DNA of 64,000 bases from assembly GCF_019711615.1 (NCBI RefSeq), contig NZ_JAIGNS010000001.1, positions 124,001 to 188,000 on the forward strand, written 5' to 3'. How positions within the stretch are numbered: position 1 is the stretch's first letter; each line of letters opens with the position of its first letter. This DNA is from Qipengyuania intermedia. GTDB lineage: Bacteria; Pseudomonadota; Alphaproteobacteria; Sphingomonadales; Sphingomonadaceae. Of the stretch, positions 45,134 through 52,377 are shown piece after piece. A program made the translations under genes and the position numbers. The notes under the pieces are model-generated. The model saw only the letters and a list, made by a program, of their open reading frames with translations. It was not told the origin of the DNA and searched no databases.

Positions 45134-46312
45134 TTAGCTCAGCCGGTCCCGGAACGTATCGTAACCGAATTCCGTCACCAGCTCGAGCTGGTCGATTTCG
45201 CTATCCCAGAGGTAGATGCTGGGTAGCTGGACACCGTTGAAGGTGTTCGTTTTCACCATCGAATAATGTGCCTGGTCGAGGAAGGCGAAGCGTTGGCCGA
45301 CCTGTGCGCCCCCGGGAATGCGATAGTCGCCGATCACATCGCCTGCGAGACACGAGGGACCGCCGATGCGGACCTCGGGCGTCTCGTGGTCCATTGCCTC
45401 GCCCAGCATGGCGGGCCGATAGGGGGCTTCAATCACGTCGGGCATATGGCAGGTCGCTGAGATATCGGCGACTGCTACCGGCAGTTCGTTATGGCCGGTG
45501 TCGAGGATCGTGCCGACGAGGATGCCAGCATCGAGCGCCACGGCCTCGCCCGGTTCCAGATAGATTTCCGCGCCTGTGTCTTCCTTCGCGTCGCGCAGGA
45601 ATTCGATCAGCTCCTCGCGCTGGTAATCCGCGCGAGTGATGTGGTGACCACCGCCCATGTTGATCCATTTGAGCTGGCCGAACCACGGCTCAATCGCGTC
45701 GAACACCTTGTCCCAGGTGGCATGGAGCGGTTCGAAATCCTGTTCGCACAGATTGTGGAAGTGGATACCGTCGACGCCTTCCATGATTTCCGGCGTCAGC
45801 TGGTCGATGGGAAAGCCGAGGCGGCTACCGGGGCTGGACGGGTCGTAGCGCGGCACTTCGCCGGTTGGATGCATCGGGTTGATGCGCAAGCCGACGTCGA
45901 AATCCTGTCCAGCCGCGCGTGCAGCATCGAGGATCAGGGTTGCGCGCTCCATCTGGCCGGGGGAATTGAATATCACGTGATCGGAAAGGCGGCAGACCTC
46001 TTCCAGCTCTTCCGGCTTGTAGGCGGCAGAATAGGTCGCGATCTCGCCGTCGTAGAACTCGCTCGCCAGCCGCGCTTCCCAAAGGCCCGAGGTGCACACG
46101 CCGTCGAGATATTCGCCGATGATCGGCGCGGTCGCCCACATCGAAAACGCCTTGAGTGCCGAAAGCACCTTGATATCGGCCTCGTCGCGGATTTCCGCCA
46201 GTATCTGGCAGTTCGCGCGCAGCTTGGCAGCGTCCACGACGAACGCGGGGCTGCTGACGCGGTTGAGGTCGAAATGGGCGAATGCCCCGGGATCGCCGGC
46301 TTTTGTTTCCAT
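45134..46312 (-). CDS. nspC: Carboxynorspermidine / carboxyspermidine decarboxylase
   Basis: NspC removes CO2 from carboxy(nor)spermidine to give (nor)spermidine. The 392-residue fold-type-III PLP enzyme has Lys54 in VLSALKAFSMW, HFHNLCEQ, INMGGGHHITRADY, YLEPGEAVALDAG and GPSCLAGDVIGDY (catalytic Cys). The KAFS and GPSCLAGD forms are diagnostic of NspC rather than ornithine or diaminopimelate decarboxylases. Its substrate would come from the Lys1-type dehydrogenase at 49157-50368 acting on putrescine or diaminopropane plus aspartate semialdehyde. The two are separated by three lipoprotein genes on the same strand. Confidence 0.93.
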   Translation of the reverse strand: METKAGDPGAFAHFDLNRVSSPAFVVDAAKLRANCQILAEIRDEADIKVLSALKAFSMWATAPIIGEYLDGVCTSGLWEARLASEFYDGEIATYSAAYKPEELEEVCRLSDHVIFNSPGQMERATLILDAARAAGQDFDVGLRINPMHPTGEVPRYDPSSPGSRLGFPIDQLTPEIMEGVDGIHFHNLCEQDFEPLHATWDKVFDAIEPWFGQLKWINMGGGHHITRADYQREELIEFLRDAKEDTGAEIYLEPGEAVALDAGILVGTILDTGHNELPVAVADISATCHMPDVIEAPYRPAMLGEAMDHETPEVRIGGPSCLAGDVIGDYRIPGGAQVGQRFAFLDQAHYSMVKTNTFNGVQLPSIYLWDSEIDQLELVTEFGYDTFRDRLS

Positions 46313-46353
46313 GCGCCGCGACTTAAGGTGCAGTGCGCCCGGAGGGAAGAGGT

Positions 46354-47343
46354 CTATTCGCTTGAGTCGCCTTCTACCCCGGTTAGATCGAAGCGGATCA
46401 CCCGGTTCCCGTAGACATCGATCATGTAGGCTCGCCCCGCCCCGTCCAGCGCAATATCGTGGCCGAGGCTGGCATTGTTACCTTCCAAGCCGAGATCGAA
46501 AGATCTCTCAACCGTCCCATCTGGCCGATATACGCGCGCGATTGCCCCGGTTCGATCAAGCATGTCGCGACCCTCGACCGCCAATACCCAGCCGCCGCCT
46601 AACGGCTTCACGCTGTAAGTGTGGCCGCGTTCGAGGCCGCGCCATTCACCGGCCGGCTCGCCGTCGGTGGTGAGGACGGATATCCGCGCGTTTTCCCGAT
46701 CAGCGACGAATACCCGGTCGCCATCGGTGGAGATGCCGTGCGGAAGGTCGAACTCGCCGGCGTCCTGTCCCTCCTCGCCCCACTGGCCCAGGAAATTACC
46801 ATCGCGGTCGAAGCGGGCGATGCGGTTGTTCGTGTAGCCATCCGCAACCAGTACCGTGTCGCCAAGAAAGGCGATGTCGGCCGGGCGACCGAAGTGCTCG
46901 CCATCCTGCCCCGCTTCTCCCCTGACGCCCCACTCGGACCGTAGAATGCCTTCGTGCGAGAACCGCAGAACCTGTTCGCGAGCGACATCGGTAATCCAGA
47001 TATCGTCCTCATCGTCGATGGAGAGGCCGTGCGGCATGACGAGTTCGTCCGCCGCCCAGCGGGCCAGCAGCGATCCTTCCGGCGAGAACATGAACACCGT
47101 CGGCTGCGCAATGGTTTCGGTCGTGAACGGCTCTTCCCACTCGCGCCCTGCACGGTGGAGCACGAAGACATGGCCATGGCTGTCGACATCGACCGCACTT
47201 GGCTCGCCGAATATCGCGTCTTTCGGAATTCTCGGCCATTCGGTGTCGATGGCGATGCGCGGTGCCTGTTCGCGCGGACTTCCATTGCAGGATGCAAGTG
47301 CAACCGCTGCGAGAATAGCCATCGGGGCGTTGCGCATACTCAT
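46354..47343 (-). CDS. NHL-repeat beta-propeller lipoprotein, peptidylglycine-lyase-like
   Basis: A lipoprotein signal MSMRNAPMAILAAVALASC places the lipid on Cys19. The remaining 310 residues form NHL repeats (VDVDSHGHVFVLHRAGREW, FMFSPEGSLLARWAADELVMPHGLSIDDEDDIWITDV, FGRPADIAF, IARFDRDGNFLGQWGEEGQDAGEFDLPHGISTDGD), a six-bladed propeller. The closest family by pattern is the peptidyl-alpha-hydroxyglycine lyase (PAL) group, but an actual lyase role in a bacterium is uncertain. It lies 41 bp upstream of nspC and is likely co-transcribed with it. Confidence 0.75.
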   Translation of the reverse strand: MSMRNAPMAILAAVALASCNGSPREQAPRIAIDTEWPRIPKDAIFGEPSAVDVDSHGHVFVLHRAGREWEEPFTTETIAQPTVFMFSPEGSLLARWAADELVMPHGLSIDDEDDIWITDVAREQVLRFSHEGILRSEWGVRGEAGQDGEHFGRPADIAFLGDTVLVADGYTNNRIARFDRDGNFLGQWGEEGQDAGEFDLPHGISTDGDRVFVADRENARISVLTTDGEPAGEWRGLERGHTYSVKPLGGGWVLAVEGRDMLDRTGAIARVYRPDGTVERSFDLGLEGNNASLGHDIALDGAGRAYMIDVYGNRVIRFDLTGVEGDSSE

Positions 47344-47388
47344 GCGGCAATAGTATTCAGCCAGCTTTCCGCGTCAAAGACAAACTTG

Positions 47389-47422
47389 AAAAGGAGCGGG
47401 AGGACGCTCGCCCTCCCGCCCC
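47389..47422 (-). terminator. Intrinsic terminator of the lipoprotein pair
   Basis: GCGGGAGG (47396-47403) and CCTCCCGC (47412-47419) form a perfect 8-bp GC stem with an 8-base loop; on the minus strand it is followed by TCCTTTTC. It lies 23 bases after the stop of the gene at 47442 and separates it from the NHL gene. Confidence 0.85.
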
Positions 47423-47441
47423 TGTTCAAATATTGCGAGGC

Positions 47442-48074
47442 CTAGTTTGCGTCGTCGGGACGGTAGACCAGCGCGCGGATCGGCCCTTCGTAGGAGAACC
47501 CGCGCGACATCATCGCCTCGTGTCCGCTGCGCCAGTTCGACGCCCCGAAACCGGTGTAGATGGTCGTAGTTGCAGTGCCCGCTACGATCGTGTCGTGGCT
47601 TTCGCCGATCGGTTCGGGATCTACGGTTACCAGCGCATATCGCTCGTTTTCCTGCGGCACGAATTGCACCGAAAGAAGGCCTGGGCGGAACATGTACTGG
47701 TCACGCGTGAAAGCGCGCGTCTCTACGCCATCGGCATCGAGGAGCACGACTTGCGGCGAAACCACCCGAGCAAAGTCCAGCGCGGCGCCGAGTTCCACCA
47801 TCTTCGCCCTGCTCGGGTCCGGCAGCGCATAGACCATGTAAGGCGCCGATGAACCATTGCGCACGAGGCACGGGCCGCTGGCCGAAAGCTCGTTATCCAG
47901 CACCCAGATCTTCTTGTCCTTGTCCGGTGTCAGGCTGACAGCCGTCACCATTTCAGGAGCATCGGCGCAGTCCGTCCGGTCGAACGACAGCGTGGCGGGA
48001 TAGCTGGGCGTGGTCGTCGCACACCCGGCCAGAGCCGCCGAAGCCGCCGCGAGAAGAAGCGTCGCTTTCTTCAT
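47442..48074 (-). CDS. Lipoprotein, MalM-like
   Basis: From ATG at 48074 (MKKATLLLAAASAALAGC) the lipobox is LAGC with Cys18 lipidated; 210 residues. GTG at 48089, overlapping the upstream stop by GTGA, would add five residues and remains possible. The body has strands resembling the MalM/periplasmic maltose-operon protein group (SFDRTDCADAPEMV..., YMVYALPDPSRAKMVELGAALD, FARVVSPQVVLLDADG, RYALVTVDPEPIG). Identity is weak. It forms a pair with the lipoprotein at 48086 and ends in a strong terminator. Confidence 0.65.
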   Translation of the reverse strand: MKKATLLLAAASAALAGCATTTPSYPATLSFDRTDCADAPEMVTAVSLTPDKDKKIWVLDNELSASGPCLVRNGSSAPYMVYALPDPSRAKMVELGAALDFARVVSPQVVLLDADGVETRAFTRDQYMFRPGLLSVQFVPQENERYALVTVDPEPIGESHDTIVAGTATTTIYTGFGASNWRSGHEAMMSRGFSYEGPIRALVYRPDDAN

Positions 48075-48085
48075 CGCGAACCCCG

Positions 48086-48781
48086 TCACCGCATCAGGCG
48101 GACGGCAGTTTCCGCCACTTCCCTGAGCGCGACGTCGATGCCCTGAGCCAGACGTTCGGGCTGGGAGATCATGTCTTCGCGGTTTTGAAACGCATAGTCC
48201 GGGCTCGGCGCGATAGTGACAATGCCAGCCTGTGCATCGACCGGATTATAGATGATGCGGTTTTCCATCAGCGTCGCTCCGGTACCGGCATCGATCATCC
48301 TGACGTCGGCTGCCACGGTCGGACGCCAAAGCTGGTTACCCGAATTGACGTAACCGTAAGCGGTGACATTGAAGTCGATTAGCGCCTGCACACCTGCGGG
48401 CGCGGTCGGGTATTCCTTGAGAAACTCACGCTTCTCGCGATCCGGACCTTCGAGCATGGCCGCTTCGATGTCGGCTTCTGCCAGTGCGGCGATAAGATAG
48501 CTTTCGAAATTGGCTTCGGGAGTGTGGTTCACGCTTTCCAGCGCTTCGTTCACACGGCTCTTGCGCGATCCCTGCACGCCAGCGTCGATGAGCGCGCCAA
48601 GCAGGCCGAAATTGCCCATGGTCGAGGCTGCTTCGAATGCCACTGCATCATCGCCCAGCGGATCGTCGACGATGGCGACAGAGGTCACCGGCACGGCAGG
48701 TGCGGTATAAGGCGTACCGACATACGGATTGGCGCATGCGGCAAGGCTAAGCAGCCCGAGGGCTGCGATAGATTTTTTCAT
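48086..48781 (-). CDS. Lipoprotein of unknown function
   Basis: The 231-residue product starts MKKSIAALGLLSLAAC, with lipobox LAAC and Cys16. The mature part has helical regions (AFEAASTMGNFGLLGALIDAGVQGSRKSRVNEALESV) and a domain with strands VTAYGYVNSG, AADVRMIDAGTGATLMENRIIYNP and a C-terminal helix. It resembles outer-membrane lipoproteins built on an FlgT/LpoB-like fold, but I cannot name a family. The promoter at 48850-48877 overlaps a 17-bp palindrome, so expression is likely regulated. It overlaps the next gene region by GTGA. Confidence 0.65.
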   Translation of the reverse strand: MKKSIAALGLLSLAACANPYVGTPYTAPAVPVTSVAIVDDPLGDDAVAFEAASTMGNFGLLGALIDAGVQGSRKSRVNEALESVNHTPEANFESYLIAALAEADIEAAMLEGPDREKREFLKEYPTAPAGVQALIDFNVTAYGYVNSGNQLWRPTVAADVRMIDAGTGATLMENRIIYNPVDAQAGIVTIAPSPDYAFQNREDMISQPERLAQGIDVALREVAETAVRLMR

Positions 48782-48849
48782 TGATTACGTACCCCTCAAA
48801 TCACCCGGCAGATAATTCCGTCCGGGCGCGTCCGTGAAAGACGACGCGA

Positions 48850-48877
48850 GGTATATATACGATGGATTGACGGTCAA
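48850..48877 (-). promoter_or_regulatory. Promoter of the lipoprotein pair
   Basis: On the minus strand TTGACC (48877-48872) and TATACC (48855-48850), separated by 16 bases, make a good sigma-70 match. The start codon at 48781 is about 60 bases downstream of the predicted transcription start. Confidence 0.65.
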
Positions 48878-48880
48878 TCC
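48864..48880. promoter_or_regulatory. Palindrome overlapping the lipoprotein promoter
   Basis: GGATTGAC-g-GTCAATCC is a perfect 17-bp palindrome covering the -35 element of the promoter at 48850-48877. A protein bound here would block or recruit RNA polymerase. Identity of the regulator unknown. Confidence 0.55.
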
Positions 48881-49098
48881 TCCGAAACCGCAAAGTCGAC
48901 ATGGTCACTGTCTGTGGCGACTTCGCCACGACCACTATCGCCGATGTTTAAGCGGAGGCCTAACGGTCTCTACGCTTGAGTATGATTAGCGCACCCCGCT
49001 CTCGCGTGTTTGCTGCGCGGAAATGTCTCGTATTTCAGAAGGGCATGGCTCGGGAAGCTGCCTCTCTCGCAACCGCTTCGGACAGTTTTGAGGAAAGT
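48881..49098. other. Intergenic stretch without a recognisable gene
   Basis: Part of the 375-bp gap between the lipoprotein gene (start 48781) and the Lys1-type gene (stop 49157). Besides the promoter/palindrome on its left and the long hairpin on its right, I see no convincing coding frame, tRNA or repeat. Short open frames here lack ribosome sites and conserved features. Confidence 0.5.
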
Positions 49099-49145
49099 GC
49101 CGCGCCCAAGCCGACCTTAACAAGGTCGATTGGCTTAGGCGCGGC
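49099..49145 (-). terminator. Long stem-loop downstream of the Lys1-type gene
   Basis: Arms GCCGCGCC-c-AAGCC (49099-49112) and GGCTT-a-GGCGCGGC (49132-49145) pair with one mismatch, and inside them GACCTT (49113-49118) pairs with AAGGTC (49122-49127) around AAC. The structure starts 12 bases past the stop at 49157. No T-run follows on either strand. Confidence 0.55.
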
Positions 49146-49156
49146 CTTTCAATGCG

Positions 49157-50368
49157 TCAGAAATCGACCGGGCCGTCGAGTTCCTTCACCTGCCAGGGCA
49201 GGCCGTGATCGTTGAGCATATCCATGAAGGGATCGGGATCCATTTCCTCCATGTTGAAGACGCCGTCGCCTTCCCACTTGCCCGTCACCATCATGGCCGA
49301 ACCGATCATCGCAGGCACGCCGGTGGTATAGGAGACCGCCTGGTTGCCGGTTTCCTCGTAAGCCGCTTCGTGGCTGCAGATATTGTTGATGTAGAAGGTC
49401 TTCTCGCCGGAGCCATCCAGCGCCTCGCCGGTCGCGATGACACCTATGTTGGTGTTGCCCTTGGTCGTTTCGCCAAGCGTTTCCGGCTTGGGGAGCACGG
49501 CGGCGAGGAATTGCAGCGGGATGATGTCCTTGCCCTGGTAACGGACCGGATCGATCCGCGTCATGCCGACATTCTGCAGCACGGTGAGGTGCTTGATGTA
49601 TTCATCGCCAAAGGTCATCCAGAAGCGCGCCCGCTCCAGCTCAGGATTGAACTTGGCGAGGCTTTCCAGCTCCTCGTGATACATCATGTACATATTCTTC
49701 GGGCCGACGCCCTCGAAGTCGAATTCGACCTTCTTGCCCATCGCCGGGGTCTCGACGAACTCACCGTCTTCCCAGTGACGCGCAGGCGCAGTCACTTCGC
49801 GGATGTTGATTTCCGGGTTGAAGTTGGTGGCGAAAGCCTGGCCGTGATCGCCGCCATTGCAGTCGAGAATGTCGAGCTGACGAATGGTCTTCAGCTTGTG
49901 CTTCTTGAGCCACATGGTGAAGACGCTGGTCACGCCCGGATCGAAGCCCGATCCCAGCAGCGCCATGATGCCCGCCTCCTTGAAGCGGTCGTGATAGGCC
50001 CACTGCCAGTGGTATTCGAACTTGGCCTCGTCCTTGGGTTCGTAATTGGCCGTGTCGAGGTAATCGACGCCCACTTCGAGACAGGCGTCCATGATCGGCA
50101 AGTCCTGGTACGGGAGCGCCAGGTTCACGACCAGGCTCGGCTGGACCTGCTTGATCAGGCGGACCATCGCCGGGACTTCTTCCGCGTCGATCTCGTAAGT
50201 GCTGATGCCGACGCCGGTGCGCTCTTTCACGCTGGCGGCGATTGTGTCGCACTTGCTCTTCGTACGGCTGGCGAGATGGATATCGGTGAAGATATTCTTA
50301 TTCATCGCCATCTTGTGAACGCACACGCTGCTGACGCCGCCTGCGCCGATGACCAGGACTGTCGACAT
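49157..50368 (-). CDS. Carboxynorspermidine/carboxyspermidine synthase (saccharopine dehydrogenase family, Lys1-type)
   Basis: This 403-residue NAD(P)-dependent reductive-coupling enzyme has a Rossmann start VLVIGAGGVSSVCVHKMA, LASRTKSKCD, VNLALPYQDLPIMDACLEVGVDYLDTANYEP and GFDPGVTSVFT, and a long C-terminal domain typical of carboxynorspermidine dehydrogenases. It should couple putrescine (or diaminopropane) with aspartate beta-semialdehyde, giving the substrate of NspC (45134-46312). The distinction from true saccharopine dehydrogenase rests on the presence of nspC and an ornithine decarboxylase on the same strand nearby. It is divergent from the dehydratase gene; a long stem-loop follows its stop. 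Confidence 0.9.
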   Translation of the reverse strand: MSTVLVIGAGGVSSVCVHKMAMNKNIFTDIHLASRTKSKCDTIAASVKERTGVGISTYEIDAEEVPAMVRLIKQVQPSLVVNLALPYQDLPIMDACLEVGVDYLDTANYEPKDEAKFEYHWQWAYHDRFKEAGIMALLGSGFDPGVTSVFTMWLKKHKLKTIRQLDILDCNGGDHGQAFATNFNPEINIREVTAPARHWEDGEFVETPAMGKKVEFDFEGVGPKNMYMMYHEELESLAKFNPELERARFWMTFGDEYIKHLTVLQNVGMTRIDPVRYQGKDIIPLQFLAAVLPKPETLGETTKGNTNIGVIATGEALDGSGEKTFYINNICSHEAAYEETGNQAVSYTTGVPAMIGSAMMVTGKWEGDGVFNMEEMDPDPFMDMLNDHGLPWQVKELDGPVDF

Positions 50369-50415
50369 GGGAAAACCTCTTAGCTGAATTCGATTCTTGC
50401 CTGCCCCCTAGCGAA

Positions 50416-51393
50416 ATGCGCTATCGCAGCCAAATGATCCGAGACGATATGCGCAAACCGACGACACAGGGCGTCATTGATGCCGCCGCATCGATCGCCG
50501 GAATACTGCAGCCCAGCCCACTGCTCCCTGTCGAAATCGGCGGGGCGAAAGTGCATGTGAAGGCAGAGAGCCTCCAGCCTGTCGGCGCCTTCAAGATCCG
50601 CGGCGGCTGGTGGCGGCTTTCGAACCTGACCGAGGAAGAAAGGGCGCGCGGTGTTATCGCAGTGTCTTCGGGCAATCACGCGCAAGGTGTTGCGTGGGCA
50701 GCTCGCAAGCTCGGGATCAAGGCTGCCATCGTCATGCCGCGCAACGCGCCGCGGGTGAAGCTTGAAGCCACCCGCGCCCTTGGTGCAGAAATCGTGCTCT
50801 ACGAACGCCCAGGCGAGGATCGCGACGAGGTCGCAGCCAAGCTGGTTGCAGGACGCGGCGGAACGCTGGTCCACGCTTTCGGCGATCCCTGGGTGATAGA
50901 AGGACAGGGAAGCGCAGGTATAGAGATCGAGCAACAGCTTGGCCGGGCACCATCACGTCTGATCGTATGCTGCGGCGGTGGCGGACTGGCAGCCGGCCTC
51001 GCCCTCGCCTGCCCGCAAAGCGCGATCCACGTGATCGAGCCGTACGGGTGGGACATGGTTGGACAAGCGCTGGCGGCAGGCGAAATCGTGCGTGTAGCCG
51101 CTAATCCGCCTTCCACCATTTGCGACGCCTTGCAGCCCGACGCGACGAAGCCGATCAACCTGGGCGTGCTTCAAGGGCGCGCCGAGCCCGGAGTAACCGT
51201 GACCGACGAGGAAGTGCGCGAGGCGCAGCGCTTTGCCTTTTCGAAGCTCAACCTCGTCGTGGAACCCGGGGGCGCCGCAGCGCTCGCGGGAGCGCTTGCC
51301 GGCAAGGTTCAGCTGGACGAGGACACCGTCATCATGATCACCGGCGGCAATACGGACGCCGACAGCTTCGCCGAAACGCTACGCGGAGTTTGA
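50416..51393 (+). CDS. Threonine/serine dehydratase-like PLP enzyme (fold type II)
   Basis: The protein has up to 325 residues: ATG at 50416, 50434 and 50449 are all in frame, none with a strong ribosome site, and the last would still keep the conserved VIDAAASI helix. The PLP lysine is Lys60 (numbered from 50416) in LQPVGAFKIRGG, followed by SSGNHAQGVAWAARKLGIKAAIVMP, the phosphate loop CCGGGGLAAGLALA and EPGGAAALAG. It lacks the C-terminal ACT domain of biosynthetic IlvA, so a catabolic dehydratase or serine racemase-like role is likely. Divergent from the Lys1-type gene. Confidence 0.88.
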   Translation: MRYRSQMIRDDMRKPTTQGVIDAAASIAGILQPSPLLPVEIGGAKVHVKAESLQPVGAFKIRGGWWRLSNLTEEERARGVIAVSSGNHAQGVAWAARKLGIKAAIVMPRNAPRVKLEATRALGAEIVLYERPGEDRDEVAAKLVAGRGGTLVHAFGDPWVIEGQGSAGIEIEQQLGRAPSRLIVCCGGGGLAAGLALACPQSAIHVIEPYGWDMVGQALAAGEIVRVAANPPSTICDALQPDATKPINLGVLQGRAEPGVTVTDEEVREAQRFAFSKLNLVVEPGGAAALAGALAGKVQLDEDTVIMITGGNTDADSFAETLRGV

Positions 51394-51447
51394 CAATCGG
51401 CGCGCCCCGCATCACCCATGCAGGCACAAAGGGAGGGAGTTCTTTCA

Positions 51448-51882
51448 ATGCAGGCTCAAATGCTGGCACCGGCAGCGGTGCTGATCGCGTGGTCGCTTAT
51501 CATGCTGCTGTGGATGGCGTTCACCCGCTTTCCGGCCATGAAGAAGAGCGGAATGGACCTCGGCAATGCCAAGCCCGGTGGCCGCGGGCAGGACCTGGAA
51601 GGCGTATTGCCGGACAAGGTGCAGTGGAAATCCCATAACTACGCGCACCTGATGGAACAGCCGACCATCTTTTACCCGACCGTCCTCATCATCGCCCTGC
51701 TGGGCGGCACCGGCGTTGATGCGCTGGTGGCGTGGATCTATGTCGGCCTTCGCATCATCCATTCGGTCTGGCAGGCGACGGTAAACACCGTCTCGGTGCG
51801 CTTCCCGCTGTTCGTGCTGGCGACAATTGCGCTTGCCTACCTGGCAGTCCGCGCTGTCACCCTCACCATGTTCGCCGTTTAA
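51448..51882 (+). CDS. MAPEG family membrane protein (first of a tandem pair)
   Basis: ATG at 51448 follows GGGAGGGAG; an upstream in-frame ATG at 51418 is unsupported. The 144 residues contain four membrane segments and MAPEG family features: an N-terminal helix, SHNYAHLMEQPTIFYPTVLIIAL and VAWIYVGLRIIHSVWQATVNTVSVRFPLFVL. MAPEG proteins include glutathione- and eicosanoid-related enzymes, but bacterial members like this one are uncharacterised. The next gene is a clear paralogue starting 11 bases on. Confidence 0.85.
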   Translation: MQAQMLAPAAVLIAWSLIMLLWMAFTRFPAMKKSGMDLGNAKPGGRGQDLEGVLPDKVQWKSHNYAHLMEQPTIFYPTVLIIALLGGTGVDALVAWIYVGLRIIHSVWQATVNTVSVRFPLFVLATIALAYLAVRAVTLTMFAV

Positions 51883-51893
51883 GGAGAGGCCAG

Positions 51894-52343
51894 ATGGATA
51901 TCGCACACTCGCCCATCCTCCAGCCCGTCGTGGCGCTGGCGATCTGGACCATGATCATGTGGTGCTGGATGTATGGCACCCGCATTCCGGCCATGAGCCG
52001 CAATCCCAAGATTGATGCTGCCAAGCTCGTCGGTACTACAGGTGCGAGCCTGCGCGCCGAATTGCCTGAAAAAGTCAGCTGGAAGGCGGACAATTACAAC
52101 CACCTGCACGAAGCGCCGACCGTGTTCTATGCCATTGCGCTGGTGCTGGCTATCACCGGTTACGGTGATGGCTTAAACGCACTGCTCGCGTGGATTTATG
52201 TCGGGCTCAGGGTCATACACTCGCTGGTCCAGTCGACCAGCAACCGCGTTCTCGTGCGTTTCGTGCTGTTCGCCCTGTCGAGCATCGTGCTGATGGCGAT
52301 GATCTTCCACGCGGCGATCGTCACCTTCGACATCCACCTGTAA
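51894..52343 (+). CDS. MAPEG family membrane protein (second of a tandem pair)
   Basis: ATG at 51894 follows AAGGAGAGG, giving 149 residues. It parallels the preceding protein segment by segment: FTRFPAMKKSG becomes GTRIPAMSRNP, SHNYAHLMEQPTIFY becomes ADNYNHLHEAPTVFY, and AWIYVGLRIIHSVWQAT becomes AWIYVGLRVIHSLVQST. This indicates tandem duplication; the pair could form a hetero-oligomer. Four membrane helices. It is convergent with trxB across a strong hairpin. Confidence 0.85.
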   Translation: MDIAHSPILQPVVALAIWTMIMWCWMYGTRIPAMSRNPKIDAAKLVGTTGASLRAELPEKVSWKADNYNHLHEAPTVFYAIALVLAITGYGDGLNALLAWIYVGLRVIHSLVQSTSNRVLVRFVLFALSSIVLMAMIFHAAIVTFDIHL

Positions 52344-52351
52344 GCGCACAG

Positions 52352-52377
52352 GCGGCGGAGTAGCCTTACTCCGCCGC
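52352..52377. terminator. Bidirectional hairpin between the MAPEG pair and trxB
   Basis: GCGGCGGAGT (52352-52361) and ACTCCGCCGC (52368-52377) form a perfect 10-bp stem with a 6-base loop. The trxB stop codon lies inside it. T-tracts are poor on both sides, so termination efficiency is uncertain. Confidence 0.6.

Noticed and set aside
48976-49215. A 79-codon plus-strand frame in the gap before the Lys1-type gene
   Set aside because: No ribosome site, no protein-like pattern, and it runs into the 3' end of the opposite gene through a long hairpin.
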